A stretch of 64,000 nucleotides of DNA from a candidate division KSB1 bacterium (lineage in GTDB: Bacteria; Zhuqueibacterota; Zhuqueibacteria; Residuimicrobiales; Krinioviventaceae), in assembly GCA_034521575.1 (NCBI GenBank), contig JAXHMJ010000003.1, positions 722,764-786,763 on the forward strand, written 5' to 3'. The notes below the pieces were generated by a model. That model did not search any database. It had not been told where the DNA came from and was given only the letters and a program-made list of their open reading frames with translations. The position numbers and the translations under genes are program-made. The first letter of the stretch is position 1. Each line of letters begins with the position of its first letter. Of this stretch, positions 1 to 8,770 are shown piece after piece.

Positions 1-1
1 C

Positions 2-1075
2 GCGCACGGTTCCGCGTTGTTCACACGTGGACAAACCCAGTCCTTGACGGCTGCCACGCTGGGCACCAAGATTGATGAACAGCGCATTGAGGGCCTGGAA
101 GGTGACTTTTCCAAAAATTACATGCTGCATTATAATTTCCCGCCCTTTTGTACCGGTGAAGTTAAAATGATTCGCGGCACCAGCCGACGGGAAGTCGGAC
201 ATGGCAATCTCGCTGAACGTGCGCTGAAACCGTCGATTCCCGCGGATTCTCTGTTTCCGTATACGATTCGAATCGTATCCGATATTCTCGAATCCAACGG
301 CTCTTCATCCATGGCTACGGTATGCGCCGGTTCTCTGTCCCTGATGGACGCGGGCGTGCCGGTCAAGTCGCATATCGCCGGTATTGCCATGGGATTGATC
401 AAAGAGGATGACAAGGTGGCGGTTCTCACGGATATTCTGGGCGATGAAGATCATATGGGCGATATGGATTTCAAGGTGGCCGGAAACCGGGAAGGCATAA
501 CCGCATTCCAGATGGATATCAAAATCAAGGGAATTTCATCAGAGATCATGGCTGAGGCTCTGGACAAAGCCCGCAATGCACGACTGTTCATCCTGGAAAA
601 AATGCAAGCCGCGATTAGCGGTCCAAGAACCGAAATTTCCGAATATGCACCGCGGATTCTGTCTTTCAAGATTGAACAGGATGATATCGGCACGGTCATC
701 GGACCCGGCGGTAAAATGATTCGCGAGATTCAGGAAACAACCGGCGCAACCATCAATATCGAAGAAGACGGCACCGTCACAATTGCCTGTCTGGATTCTG
801 AGGGCGGCGAACAGGCGCTTGAACGGATCAAAGGGTTGGTTGCCAAACCTGAACCTGGCAAAATTTACGAAGGTACCATCAAAAAAATCACGAATTTCGG
901 CGCGTTTGTCGAAATTTTACCGGGTAAAGAAGGCCTTTTGCATATCAGCAATGTCAGCAAAGAGCGGATCGCCCGGGTTGAAGATGTACTCAAAGTAGGT
1001 GATAAGGTTAAAGTAAAACTCATGTCGCTGGAACCCAACGGCAAGATGGATTTAAATCGCAAAGTTTTACTTTAA
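2..1075 (+). CDS. pnp: Polyribonucleotide nucleotidyltransferase (PNPase), 3' part
   Basis: Phosphorolytic 3'-5' exoribonuclease of the RNA degradosome, cytoplasmic. The gene is cut by the window start: the frame is open from base 2 and begins inside the second RNase PH domain, with the FTRGQTQ motif followed by the conserved YNFPPFCTGEV and GRREVGHGNLAERAL-like segments. After the catalytic domain come a KH domain (GTVIGPGGKMIREIQETTG) and a C-terminal S1 RNA-binding domain (YEGTIKKITNFGAFVEILPG), the standard PNPase order. About half of the usual ~700 residues is present. It ends just after S1 without the extended acidic tail seen in some homologues. The M16 peptidase gene follows after 8 bases, a common arrangement, so they are probably co-transcribed. 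Confidence 0.97.
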   Translation, partial: AHGSALFTRGQTQSLTAATLGTKIDEQRIEGLEGDFSKNYMLHYNFPPFCTGEVKMIRGTSRREVGHGNLAERALKPSIPADSLFPYTIRIVSDILESNGSSSMATVCAGSLSLMDAGVPVKSHIAGIAMGLIKEDDKVAVLTDILGDEDHMGDMDFKVAGNREGITAFQMDIKIKGISSEIMAEALDKARNARLFILEKMQAAISGPRTEISEYAPRILSFKIEQDDIGTVIGPGGKMIREIQETTGATINIEEDGTVTIACLDSEGGEQALERIKGLVAKPEPGKIYEGTIKKITNFGAFVEILPGKEGLLHISNVSKERIARVEDVLKVGDKVKVKLMSLEPNGKMDLNRKVLL

Positions 1076-1083
1076 AAAATAGA

Positions 1084-2331
1084 ATGGCGGAAACCCAGCT
1101 TTTCGAAACACCCACAAAGCGAACCGTACTGGATAATGGCATCCGCGTCGTAACCGAACGGGTGCCATATGTCCGGTCGGTTGCTGCAGGGGTATGGGTG
1201 CAGAGTGGTTCCAGCAATGAAACCGAAGAGACGAACGGAATCGCTCATTTTCTCGAGCATATGCTCTTCAAGGGGACTCGAACCCGCAGTGCGATGGACC
1301 TTGCGAACAGTCTCGAATCGCTGGGCGGCCATCTGAACGGCTCCACCGGGCGAGAAGTGTCCATGTACTCGGCTTATATTCTAAACGAACATGTCGATAC
1401 GGCGCTGGAAGTGCTTGCCGACTTGACACAGAATCCCCGGTTTAAAGCGTCTGATATTGATGTGGAAAAACAGGTTGTTTTATCCGAATTGATGCGTTCT
1501 CTGGAAGACCCGGAAGAGCTCGCATTTGATTATTTTTATCAATATGTGTATCATAATCATCCTCTGGGTTATCTCATTCTGGGAACCCCTGATAATATCC
1601 GCTCTTTTCAGCAACAGGATCTGACGAATTTTCATTCATTACATTATAGTCCCAATCGAATGGTGGTGGCAGCTGCCGGAAATATTGAGCATGATACAAT
1701 CGTTAAACATGTAGAACGATTGTTTAGAACCGATCCGCGTGTAGAGCCCGGCAAAACCGGCCCCATACAGGCGCCTGTGGATCAAAAAATCATCAATATG
1801 AAGAATCTGCAGCAGGCACATATTCTCCTGGGCTATCAGACCTTTGGGCTGGCCGATGAACGGAGGTATGCACTTGCCCTTTTGGATGTTATGCTGGGAA
1901 GCGGGATGAGTAGCCGCCTGTTTCAGAATATACGCGAAGCCTATGGGTTTACTTATAATGTGTTTTCATTTTTGGATTTGATGAGAGATACCGGCGTGTT
2001 CGGTGCGTATGCAGCCAGCGAGCCGGATAAAGTCGACAGGACGGTGGGTCTTTTGCAGCGTGAAATTGACCGGATCAAAAAGGGTGATATCGGACAAAAA
2101 GAACTGGACAAGGTTAAATCGCAGGTGAGAGGCAGTCTTGTTTTGAGTTTTGAAAGCACCGGGCGAAGAATGAAAAAAATCGGAGAATCCGAAATTTATC
2201 AACGCCCTCATCAGACCATACAACAGGTCCTGGACCGGGTGAAAAAAGTGAAAATTGAGGATATGGTCAATGCCGCAAACCATGTGTTTCAAGATCAAAA
2301 TAAATGTCTAACTGTATTAACGCCTGAATAG
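1084..2331 (+). CDS. M16 family zinc peptidase (processing-peptidase-like)
   Basis: Zinc metallopeptidase of family M16B, related to mitochondrial processing peptidase and to the YmxG/PqqL group. The inverted zinc motif HxxEH is present as HFLEH at residues 55-59, and the distal glutamate lies in the following QVVLSELMRSLEDPEE segment. At 415 residues it is the normal length for a single-chain M16B subunit with two similar halves. No signal peptide is visible, so it is probably cytoplasmic. It lies 8 bases after pnp and its TAG stop is followed directly by the ribosome site of alanine dehydrogenase, so the three genes look like one transcript. The physiological substrate cannot be read from the sequence. 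Confidence 0.93.
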   Translation: MAETQLFETPTKRTVLDNGIRVVTERVPYVRSVAAGVWVQSGSSNETEETNGIAHFLEHMLFKGTRTRSAMDLANSLESLGGHLNGSTGREVSMYSAYILNEHVDTALEVLADLTQNPRFKASDIDVEKQVVLSELMRSLEDPEELAFDYFYQYVYHNHPLGYLILGTPDNIRSFQQQDLTNFHSLHYSPNRMVVAAAGNIEHDTIVKHVERLFRTDPRVEPGKTGPIQAPVDQKIINMKNLQQAHILLGYQTFGLADERRYALALLDVMLGSGMSSRLFQNIREAYGFTYNVFSFLDLMRDTGVFGAYAASEPDKVDRTVGLLQREIDRIKKGDIGQKELDKVKSQVRGSLVLSFESTGRRMKKIGESEIYQRPHQTIQQVLDRVKKVKIEDMVNAANHVFQDQNKCLTVLTPE

Positions 2332-2342
2332 TGGAGGTCGTT

Positions 2343-3482
2343 ATGATCATCGGAGTGCCCAAAGAAATTAAAACCAACGAAAACCGAATCGCTTTGATTC
2401 CGTCCGGCGCTGAAGTGCTGAGCCAGCGCGGTTACACAGTGTTGATTGAAAAGGATGCAGGCGTCGGAAGCGGATTCGAAGATGAAACGTATATAGCATC
2501 CGGGGCAGAGATTGTGGATACCGCGGAAGACATCTTTGAGCGGTCGGATATGATTATAAAGGTTAAAGAGCCGCTGCCACAAGAATATGATTTGATCCGC
2601 GAAAAACAGGTGGTGTTTACTTATTTTCATTTTGCAGCTTCACAGGAACTGACCGATGCCATGATCAGACGCAAAGGCATCTGTATTGCATACGAGACCG
2701 TGGAAACTGAATCCGGAGAATTGCCGCTTCTTATTCCGATGAGTGAAGTGGCCGGACGCATGGCGGTTCAGGAAGGCGCTAAATATCTGGAAAAATTTTT
2801 TGGCGGACGCGGTTTGCTGCTGGCAGGAATTCCGGGCGTAAAGCCGGCGAATGTGGCCATCCTCGGCGGCGGTATTGTCGGCACCAATGCGGCCAAAATG
2901 GCCGCCGGTCTGGGCGCCAATGTTTCGATACTGGACGTCAATCTGGAACGGCTGCGTTATCTTGATGATGTCATGCCTAAAAATGTCACGACGGTTAAAT
3001 CCGATCCGCATACCATTCGGGAAGAGATTTCCAAAGCTGATCTGGTCATTGGCGCGGTCTTGATTGCCGGCGGTAAAGCGCCCAAGCTGATTACCCGCGA
3101 TATGCTGTCGTTGATGCGCGAAGGCGCGGTCATTGTTGATGTGGCCGTGGACCAGGGCGGATCCGTGGAAACCATTCATCCGACCACGCACGAAGACCCG
3201 ACCTATGTGGTTGACGGTATTATTCATTACGCGGTTGCCAACATGCCGGGTGCGGTGCCGCGCACATCCACTATCGGTTTGACCAATGCGACCCTGCCGT
3301 TTGCCGCGGATATCGCTGCTATGCTGGATAAGGATACGGTGTTGGACGCCAAGGCATTGCTGAAGGATCAAGAAGTCGCCCGCGGCGTCAATATTCTCAA
3401 CGGTAAGGTGACCCATGAACGGGTGGCTGAAGCCTTTGATTTGCCGTACACTGAACTCAAAGAGGCGTTAAAAACCTTGTGA
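2343..3482 (+). CDS. ald: Alanine dehydrogenase
   Basis: NAD-dependent alanine dehydrogenase, interconverting L-alanine and pyruvate plus ammonia. The N-terminus MIIGVPKEIKTNENRIALIP is the family signature. The central nucleotide-binding motif GGGIVGTNAAKMAAGLGANV and the C-terminal DVAVDQGGSVET and HYAVANMPGAVPRTST segments are all present. I start the gene at the ATG at 2343 because a GGAGG at 2333-2337 sits 5 bases before it; a GTG at 2331 in the same frame would add four unconserved residues. That gives 379 residues, slightly longer than the usual ~370. The TGA stop overlaps the GTG start of the next gene by four bases, which points to translational coupling. Confidence 0.97.
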   Translation: MIIGVPKEIKTNENRIALIPSGAEVLSQRGYTVLIEKDAGVGSGFEDETYIASGAEIVDTAEDIFERSDMIIKVKEPLPQEYDLIREKQVVFTYFHFAASQELTDAMIRRKGICIAYETVETESGELPLLIPMSEVAGRMAVQEGAKYLEKFFGGRGLLLAGIPGVKPANVAILGGGIVGTNAAKMAAGLGANVSILDVNLERLRYLDDVMPKNVTTVKSDPHTIREEISKADLVIGAVLIAGGKAPKLITRDMLSLMREGAVIVDVAVDQGGSVETIHPTTHEDPTYVVDGIIHYAVANMPGAVPRTSTIGLTNATLPFAADIAAMLDKDTVLDAKALLKDQEVARGVNILNGKVTHERVAEAFDLPYTELKEALKTL

Positions 3483-4237
3483 GTATTTTAGCTTATCATA
3501 TGGTGGACCCGCGCTTTTATTTTGGCGCGACACGGGTCACACCTTCTTCGTTTGAAACACAGGTGCGCATGATCCGTGATATGCGCATTCCGGTCAGAAC
3601 CTTGACTGATTATTTGAGCACATCCGATCCTGAACGCGGGCTGGCTATTACCTTTGATGATGGATTTCAATCGGTGTTTCAGTACGCATTTCCCATTCTT
3701 GAACGCTATCATATTAAAGCAACCGTTTTTGTGATTCCAGCCTTTACAGGACAGTTCAATACCTGGGATGTAACGTTCGGCACCCGGGCGCGTTTGATGA
3801 ACTGGGATGAACTCGGGATGCTGTGCCGTGCAGGCTGGGAAATCGGATCGCACACGCTGACCCATAAGGATCTGAGACGTATTTCCCGCAGCCAGCGCAC
3901 TCGGGAATTGCAGCGTTCCCGGAATCTCCTGCAACAGCATCTGAACACATGCAGTTCAGTGATTTCGTTTCCATTCGGGAATACTGATGCCGCGGCTGTT
4001 AAGGACTATCTATCCGCCGGATACCGAAACGGTGTGGTCCTCTCGGAACTGTCTGGAGGGCTTGATCCGGAATTTAATATCGGACGTCAGGGCGTTTATT
4101 TGTTTGATTCGCTGAAGCGTGTGCGTCAAAAAATAACGGGACAGAATAAAATGATGAATCGAGCCCTGCAACGCGGTATCGGCTGGTGCAGTAACGCCAC
4201 CGTGGCTGTCAAAGAAAAAGAATGGCAAATTCATTAA
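3479..4237 (+). CDS. Polysaccharide deacetylase family protein (NodB domain, CE4)
   Basis: Predicted carbohydrate esterase family 4 enzyme that removes acetyl groups from N- or O-acetylated glycans. It has motif 1 as TFDDG (residues 58-62, with the base and metal-binding aspartates) and motif 2 as SHTLTH (metal-binding histidines). The start is GTG, overlapping the ald stop by four bases. There is no obvious signal peptide or membrane anchor, which is unusual for an enzyme acting on peptidoglycan, so the substrate may be an intracellular or lipid-linked sugar. Length of 252 residues is normal for a bare NodB domain. Family call is firm; the substrate is unknown. Confidence 0.88.
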   Translation: MSILAYHMVDPRFYFGATRVTPSSFETQVRMIRDMRIPVRTLTDYLSTSDPERGLAITFDDGFQSVFQYAFPILERYHIKATVFVIPAFTGQFNTWDVTFGTRARLMNWDELGMLCRAGWEIGSHTLTHKDLRRISRSQRTRELQRSRNLLQQHLNTCSSVISFPFGNTDAAAVKDYLSAGYRNGVVLSELSGGLDPEFNIGRQGVYLFDSLKRVRQKITGQNKMMNRALQRGIGWCSNATVAVKEKEWQIH

Positions 4238-4315
4238 AATATCTCTTGATTATTGGAACAATTATTCTTATTTTCTAAGACTGAACATGACGGTGACCCA
4301 AAAAAAGGGAAAGCC

Positions 4316-4675
4316 ATGCAGAAAAGGCCGATCAAGCGTTTGTATTACTCGATCACGGAGGTGAGCGAGATCACCGGCTTGAAGGCTTATGTTCTGCGCT
4401 ATTGGGAAACCGAATTTTCGGAGCTGAAACCGGGCAAGAACAGGGCCGGTAACCGAATTTACAAGAAAAAAGATATCCAGTTGATACAGTTGATCAAGCG
4501 TCTGCTGTATCAGGAAAAATACACCATTGAAGGCGCCAGACAAAAACTGAGTCAGCTGAATGATCAGAAGGATAAAGCGTCGCAGTTGTCGCTCCTGGAA
4601 CCTGACAAGAATAAAAAACTGTTGCAGGAACTCCGTAAAGGCCTGCAGGAGTGTCTTGAATTACTTGATTCGTAA
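4316..4675 (+). CDS. MerR-like DNA-binding transcriptional regulator
   Basis: Small winged-helix DNA-binding protein of the MerR superfamily. The N-terminal domain reads YYSITEVSEITGLKAYVLRY followed by WETEF and KNRAGNRIYKKKDI, the standard helix-turn-helix plus wing. The remaining ~50 residues are charged and predicted to be coiled coil; no effector domain or metal-binding cysteines are present. I chose the ATG at 4316 because it is preceded by a purine-rich AAGGGAAAG and gives the usual start of the family; a TTG at 4253 in frame is less likely. The gene ends two bases before tRNA-Pro, so the tRNA may be co-transcribed or have its own promoter inside the gene. Confidence 0.9.
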   Translation: MQKRPIKRLYYSITEVSEITGLKAYVLRYWETEFSELKPGKNRAGNRIYKKKDIQLIQLIKRLLYQEKYTIEGARQKLSQLNDQKDKASQLSLLEPDKNKKLLQELRKGLQECLELLDS

Positions 4676-4676
4676 T

Positions 4677-4751
4677 CGGGGCGTAGCGCAGCCCGGTTAG
4701 CGCGCCACACTGGGGGTGTGGAAGTCGGGAGTTCAAATCTCCCCGCCCCGA
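4677..4751 (+). tRNA. tRNA-Pro (GGG anticodon)
   Basis: Full cloverleaf can be drawn. Acceptor stem CGGGGCG pairs with CGCCCCG, D-stem GCGC/GCGC, anticodon stem CCACA/TGTGG with loop CTGGGGG giving anticodon GGG at positions 34-36, T-arm GGGAG-TTCAAAT-CTCCC, discriminator A. CCA is not encoded. It lies directly after the MerR-like gene and before a strong terminator. Confidence 0.97.
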
Positions 4752-4756
4752 CTGGT

Positions 4757-4795
4757 AAAAAGGTTTGGCAGAATTGTCAGACCTTTTTTTGTTTT
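4757..4795 (+). terminator. Rho-independent terminator after tRNA-Pro
   Basis: AAAAAGGTTTGGC pairs imperfectly with GTCAGACCTTTTTTT across a short loop, followed by more T residues. It ends the transcript carrying the regulator and tRNA. Confidence 0.8.
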
Positions 4796-4911
4796 TGAGC
4801 GAGAAAAGGTTCGCAATCAAGATGTGTTCAGGTTGTTGGGTGGAATGTCTGATTGTTGCAAAAAGTCTGTGGTTCGAGCCATAACCGCATTTACATGGTT
4901 TAAAAATGAAT

Positions 4912-4939
4912 GAAAACTCGAAATAAAATTTGAGTTTTC
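4912..4939. repeat. AT-rich inverted repeat upstream of cas6
   Basis: GAAAACTC (4912-4919) and GAGTTTTC (4932-4939) form an 8-bp perfect stem with a 12-base AT-rich loop. It lies in the 213-base gap between the tRNA terminator and cas6. It could be a weak bidirectional terminator or an operator. It is not part of a visible CRISPR array. Confidence 0.4.
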
Positions 4940-5008
4940 AACAATAATTTATATATTAAAGCTCGGTTAATCATATAGTAATAGTCAGATAAACGATCAA
5001 GGGGAACC

Positions 5009-5799
5009 ATGCGGTTAGAGCTTGATTTGTGCGCCGTTGACAAGAAACAGCACCTGCCCATCAATTACAATTATCCGCTGGGACAGGCCGTGTACAATAT
5101 GATGTCGAATATTACCGATCATGTCTGGAAATATTACGAGAAAAAGGATTTTTAACAAAAGACGGCCAACTGAGGCGGCTTTACACCGTTTCCGGACTGT
5201 TTCTCAATCCCAAACCCAGGCCGGACGGTAATATGCTGCCGCTGGTGCCGCGTACGTGTGCAAAATTGTTTATTTCCAGTCCAATGATTGATGAATATAA
5301 TATGGACAAGGTTATCAATTGCTTTCAGGGTCAAATGCTGCACGTGGACGGGGGAGGGCATCATTCAGAATTTATCGTAAACGACGTAAAGATTATCCCG
5401 GTGCCGATGTTTCAATCACCCTGCCGCTTTTTATGTTTATCACCCCTGGTGTTCTCACAGGAACGCGGAAACAAGAATCGGCCGTTTACCTATTACTATC
5501 GGCCGGATGACAAAGAGCTGCCCTCTGTTGTTCGCCACTCCCTGATCACGAAACATGAACAGGCTTACGGCGTCCCCCCTCAGGATAAGACCCTGGATTT
5601 CAGACTCTGCATTAATCCTCAACAGCGTCGGATCACCCGTCTGGTGCATGTTCATGAAAATGAACCCAACGAGTTTTTTGTTCGTGCCATTTTTACCCGC
5701 TTTGTTATGAGTGGTTCTACTCAGCTCATGCGGACAGCCTGGGAATGCGGCCTGGGAGAACACTGCAGCCTCGGTTTCGGCTGTGTGGGCATTGACTGA
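5009..5799 (+). pseudogene. cas6: CRISPR-associated endoribonuclease Cas6, orphan, one frameshift
   Basis: Cas6 cuts CRISPR precursor RNA within repeats. The N-terminus (MRLELDL, then HLPINYNYPLGQAVYNMM) is the typical first ferredoxin-like strand and helix of the family, and the C-terminus GLGEHCSLGFGCVGI is the Gly-rich loop that defines RAMP/Cas6 proteins. The reading frame stops at TAA 5153-5155 in a run of five T; adding one T joins codon GAT-TTT to TTA-ACA and gives a continuous 263-residue product of normal Cas6 length. The N-terminal conserved His region of Cas6 is not clearly identifiable. A ribosome site AAGGGGAA precedes the ATG. No other cas gene and no repeat array is present nearby. 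It may be a genuine orphan or a consensus error at a homopolymer. Confidence 0.85.
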
Positions 5800-5962
5800 G
5801 TTCTATTCGAGCGCAGAGCCCTCTCTTTGCTTTATCTCTGATCAAATCCCGGTGTTTCGGCATGGCAGGTTCCGCGGCCTAGGCCGAACTATCAGTAAAA
5901 CCGGAATGATAAAAGGTGAAATATTTGTTCAATGAATGGTATGCAAACAGGAGAAAGCTATA

Positions 5963-6721
5963 ATGAAGAAAATAATGCTGGTACTGACTTTTTTCATTTT
6001 CTTGACTACGGAGTTATTGGGACAGATGCAATTTAATGTACTTGTTTTTACAAAAACAGACGGTTACCGTCATGAATCCATTCTGCAGGGGGTTCCAGCC
6101 ATTAAAAAACTTGCAGAAAAACATCAGTTCGGTGTGTTCTGGACGGAGGATGCCGGTGTTTTTTCAGATTCCACGCTGAAAGAATACGATGTTATTTTGT
6201 TTTTGAACAACGATGGAAATGTGTTGAACCCATCTCAGCAGCAGGCGTTTAAAAATCACATCGAACGCGGCAACGGGTTTGTCGGCATACACGGTGCAAG
6301 CGCCACAGAACTGGAATGGGACTGGTATGGTCAGCTGGTGGGCCGATGGTTTATCAAACATCCCAAGGTTCAGACCGCTCGTTTGAACCGGCTGAACTCT
6401 ACCTTCCCGGGAATGTCCGGATTTCCGGAGCACATGCTCTGGACAGATGAATGGTATGTGTTTACTGAAGAAAAAAGTCCGAATCTCAACTATCTGCTGA
6501 GTGTTGATGAGAGCACTTTTGACACCAAACGCGGATGGAAAACGGGAGAAGACCACAGCATGGGTGACTTTCATCCCATTGCCTGGTATCATAAAGTGCA
6601 TGGCGGCCGTTCATTTTATACCGGTCTGGGACATATCGGTGTCGCATTTCAGAGTGAAATATTTTTGCAACATATCTATGGCGGAATTTTTTGGGCGGCA
6701 ACCGGGATCGGTTTGCAATAA
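5963..6721 (+). CDS. ThuA domain protein (trehalose utilisation family), secreted
   Basis: Protein of the ThuA family, a glutamine-amidotransferase-like fold of uncertain enzymatic role, often linked to sugar metabolism. The first ~20 residues (MKKIMLVLTFFIFLTTELLG) form a signal peptide. The mature part contains FTKTDGYRHESI, the central YDVILFLNNDGNVLN and GFVGIHGASATEL elbow-like segment, and YHKVHGGRSFYTGLGH near the end, all characteristic of ThuA. Length 252 residues is standard. The ATG at 5963 has GGAGAAAG upstream; an earlier in-frame TTG at 5936 would only lengthen the leader. It may be in the same transcript as the redoxin gene 40 bases downstream. Confidence 0.85.
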   Translation: MKKIMLVLTFFIFLTTELLGQMQFNVLVFTKTDGYRHESILQGVPAIKKLAEKHQFGVFWTEDAGVFSDSTLKEYDVILFLNNDGNVLNPSQQQAFKNHIERGNGFVGIHGASATELEWDWYGQLVGRWFIKHPKVQTARLNRLNSTFPGMSGFPEHMLWTDEWYVFTEEKSPNLNYLLSVDESTFDTKRGWKTGEDHSMGDFHPIAWYHKVHGGRSFYTGLGHIGVAFQSEIFLQHIYGGIFWAATGIGLQ

Positions 6722-6761
6722 TCCATAGTGTGAAAAACATGAATCAAACAGGAGAGTTATT

Positions 6762-7880
6762 ATGATACGCTGGTGTATGACAATTTTGATGATCTGGACA
6801 ACCGCAACATTGGCGGTTGATGTGCAACCTCTGGAGATCGGTGAACAGGCGCCTGATTTTTCCTTGATGGGAGTGGATTCCAGTATGTACTCGCTGCAAG
6901 ATTTTAAAAAATCGGACGTGTTGGTGATTATTTTTACAGCCAATCATTGTCCGACGGCCCAGGCTTATGAAGATCGAATGATTCAATTAACAGACGATTA
7001 CAGTCGCGATAAGGTTGCCGTGGTTGCGATTTCATCGAATTATCCGTCGGCCCTTCGGCTGGATGAACTGGCATACAGCGATCTGGGCGACAATTTTAAA
7101 GAGATGCAGATACGCGCAGAGGACAAGGGATATAATTTTCCCTATTTGTACGATGGAGATACCCAGGAGACCGCTCTGGCGTACGGTCCTCAGGCCACAC
7201 CGCACGTGTTTATTTTTGATAGCGACCGCAAATTGCGCTATCAGGGACGGTTTGATGATACGGAAAATCCCTATGTTGAGCCGAAACAAAAAGACACACG
7301 CAATGCGATCCAGGCCCTGCTTGCCGGAGAACCGGTTCCGGTGAAATCCACCAAGGTGTTCGGTTGTTCCATGAAGTGGAAGGATAAAGTCGATTGGGTG
7401 AAACAAAGCAATGCGGAATGGAAAGCCAAACCGGTCGGTGTTGAACTGATTGACAGCTCTAAAGTTGCTGAACTGGCACGCAATGATTCGGAAAATCTTT
7501 TGCTTGTCAATGTCTGGGCCACCTGGTGCGGACCCTGCGTGGTGGAATTTCCTGAACTGGTTAAAATGTACCGTATTTACAGTGGCCGTGATTTTGACAT
7601 GGTCACCATCAGCGCCGATAAACCCGAATCGACATGAAAAAGTCTTGAAATTCCTTGAAAAACAGAATGCAGCATTTCGAAATTTTCGATTCACAGCTCG
7701 ACGGATGTATATTCTTTGATTGATGCTCTGGATCCGGAATGGGCGGGACCCCTGCCGCATACGCTGCTCATCAAACCCGGAGGCGAGGTGCTGTACCGTC
7801 ACACCGGCCTGATTGATCCACTGACTGTGAAACAGAAAATTGTCGGGTATTTGGGGCGCTATTATGCGGATAACGAGTAA
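6762..7880 (+). pseudogene. Two-domain thioredoxin-fold protein (AhpC/TSA-like + TlpA-like), two compensating frameshifts
   Basis: Secreted redoxin. After a signal peptide (MIRWCMTILMIWTTATLA) the first domain is peroxiredoxin/redoxin-like (GEQAPDFSL, FTANHCPTAQAYEDR, residues ~25-190) with a single cysteine at the peroxidatic position. A second TlpA/ResA-like thioredoxin domain carries VWATWCGPC near residue 252. The open frame stops at TGA 7635-7637; a middle piece (HEKVLKFLEKQNAAFRNF) continues in the next frame to about 7690, and the last ~60 residues (IDALDPEWAGPLPHTLLIKP to YYADNE) return to the original frame, ending with TAA at 7878. Two opposite indels ~55 bases apart explain this. 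Either consensus errors or a recently damaged gene. Confidence 0.82.
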
Positions 7881-7890
7881 GTGACTCTAC

Positions 7891-7913
7891 GTCCCCGGTA
7901 AATAACCGGGGAC
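7891..7913. terminator. GC-rich hairpin after the redoxin gene
   Basis: GTCCCCGG and CCGGGGAC form a perfect 8-bp stem with a 7-base loop, 10 bases after the stop. Only a short T-run (GTTTTTAG) follows some 17 bases later, so it is a likely but not typical terminator. The rest of 7914-8054 holds nothing I recognise. Confidence 0.5.
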
Positions 7914-8054
7914 GGATATGTCCGTGTTTTTAGGGTGGAGTCAAGCCGGAATGTTTTGTTTATGCGCCAACGTGACAAGCCGTTTAAATTATTTTTTCTT
8001 GGATGACAGATCAGGGAAGCTTTTTTTGTTAAAAACCGGGTGTACTGTAAAGAT

Positions 8055-8766
8055 ATGATGCATCTTGAAAAACTCACGATCCGCAAAGATTCTGTTCCCG
8101 GACCGGGAGCAGTTTCCGTTTAACCTCAGCATCTTTGATGACACACGGGATATTGAATTTAACCGACCCGTGACTTGTTTTGTCGGCGAAAACGGCAGCG
8201 GCAAATCCACGGTTTTGGAAGCCCTGGCGCGGCGCTGCGGCATTCACATCTGGGAAAACCGCACCTGGGCGCGGGCTGATTTTGAACCCTATGAAGACAA
8301 GTTTCATCATTTTATACATGTAGAATGGGTTGATGAAAAAGTTCAGGGTTCGTTTTTCGGTTCCGATACCTTTCGCGATTATGCCCGTATTGTGGAAGAG
8401 TGGGCCGCTGCGGATCCCGGACAACTGAATTACGTCGGCGGTAAATCTCTCCTCAGCCAGTCGCATGGTCAATCGATTATGTCGTTTTTTCGCGCGCGTT
8501 ACGAGGTCAAGGGACTCTATCTGCTGGATGAACCGGAAACGGCCTTGTCGCCGCGCACTCTATTAAAACTGCGTCAATTGATGACTGAAATGAGCCGGGC
8601 GGGACACGCCCAGTTTGTCCTGGCAACCCATTCCCCGATCCTCATGTCGATTCCGGATTCAGAATTGTACTCGTTTGATCAAAATCCGGTACGGCAAATC
8701 GGTTTTAAAGATACAGATCATTATCAGATTTATAAAAAGTTCTTAAACGAATGTGAGCAGGATTGA
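8055..8766 (+). pseudogene. AAA ATPase (ABC-type, RecF/SMC-like) with N-terminal frameshift
   Basis: Small soluble ATPase of the kind annotated as AAA family ATPase, with Walker A GENGSGKST, an ABC-like signature around SHGQS, Walker B LYLLDEPETALS and a switch histidine in LATHSPIL. It has no membrane domain or DNA-binding domain. The natural N-terminus (MMHLEKLTIRK from ATG 8055) is in a different frame from the rest; removing one T near 8090 (GATTCTG) joins it to LFPDREQFPF, which is the usual start of this family. With that repair the protein is about 236 residues, the family norm. The PAP2 gene begins five bases after it. Its cellular role is unknown. Confidence 0.8.
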
Positions 8767-8770
8767 TCGG

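Noticed and set aside
4800..5962. A CRISPR array next to cas6
   Set aside because: No regularly spaced repeats of 24-40 bases are visible on either side; the inverted repeat at 4912-4939 occurs once.
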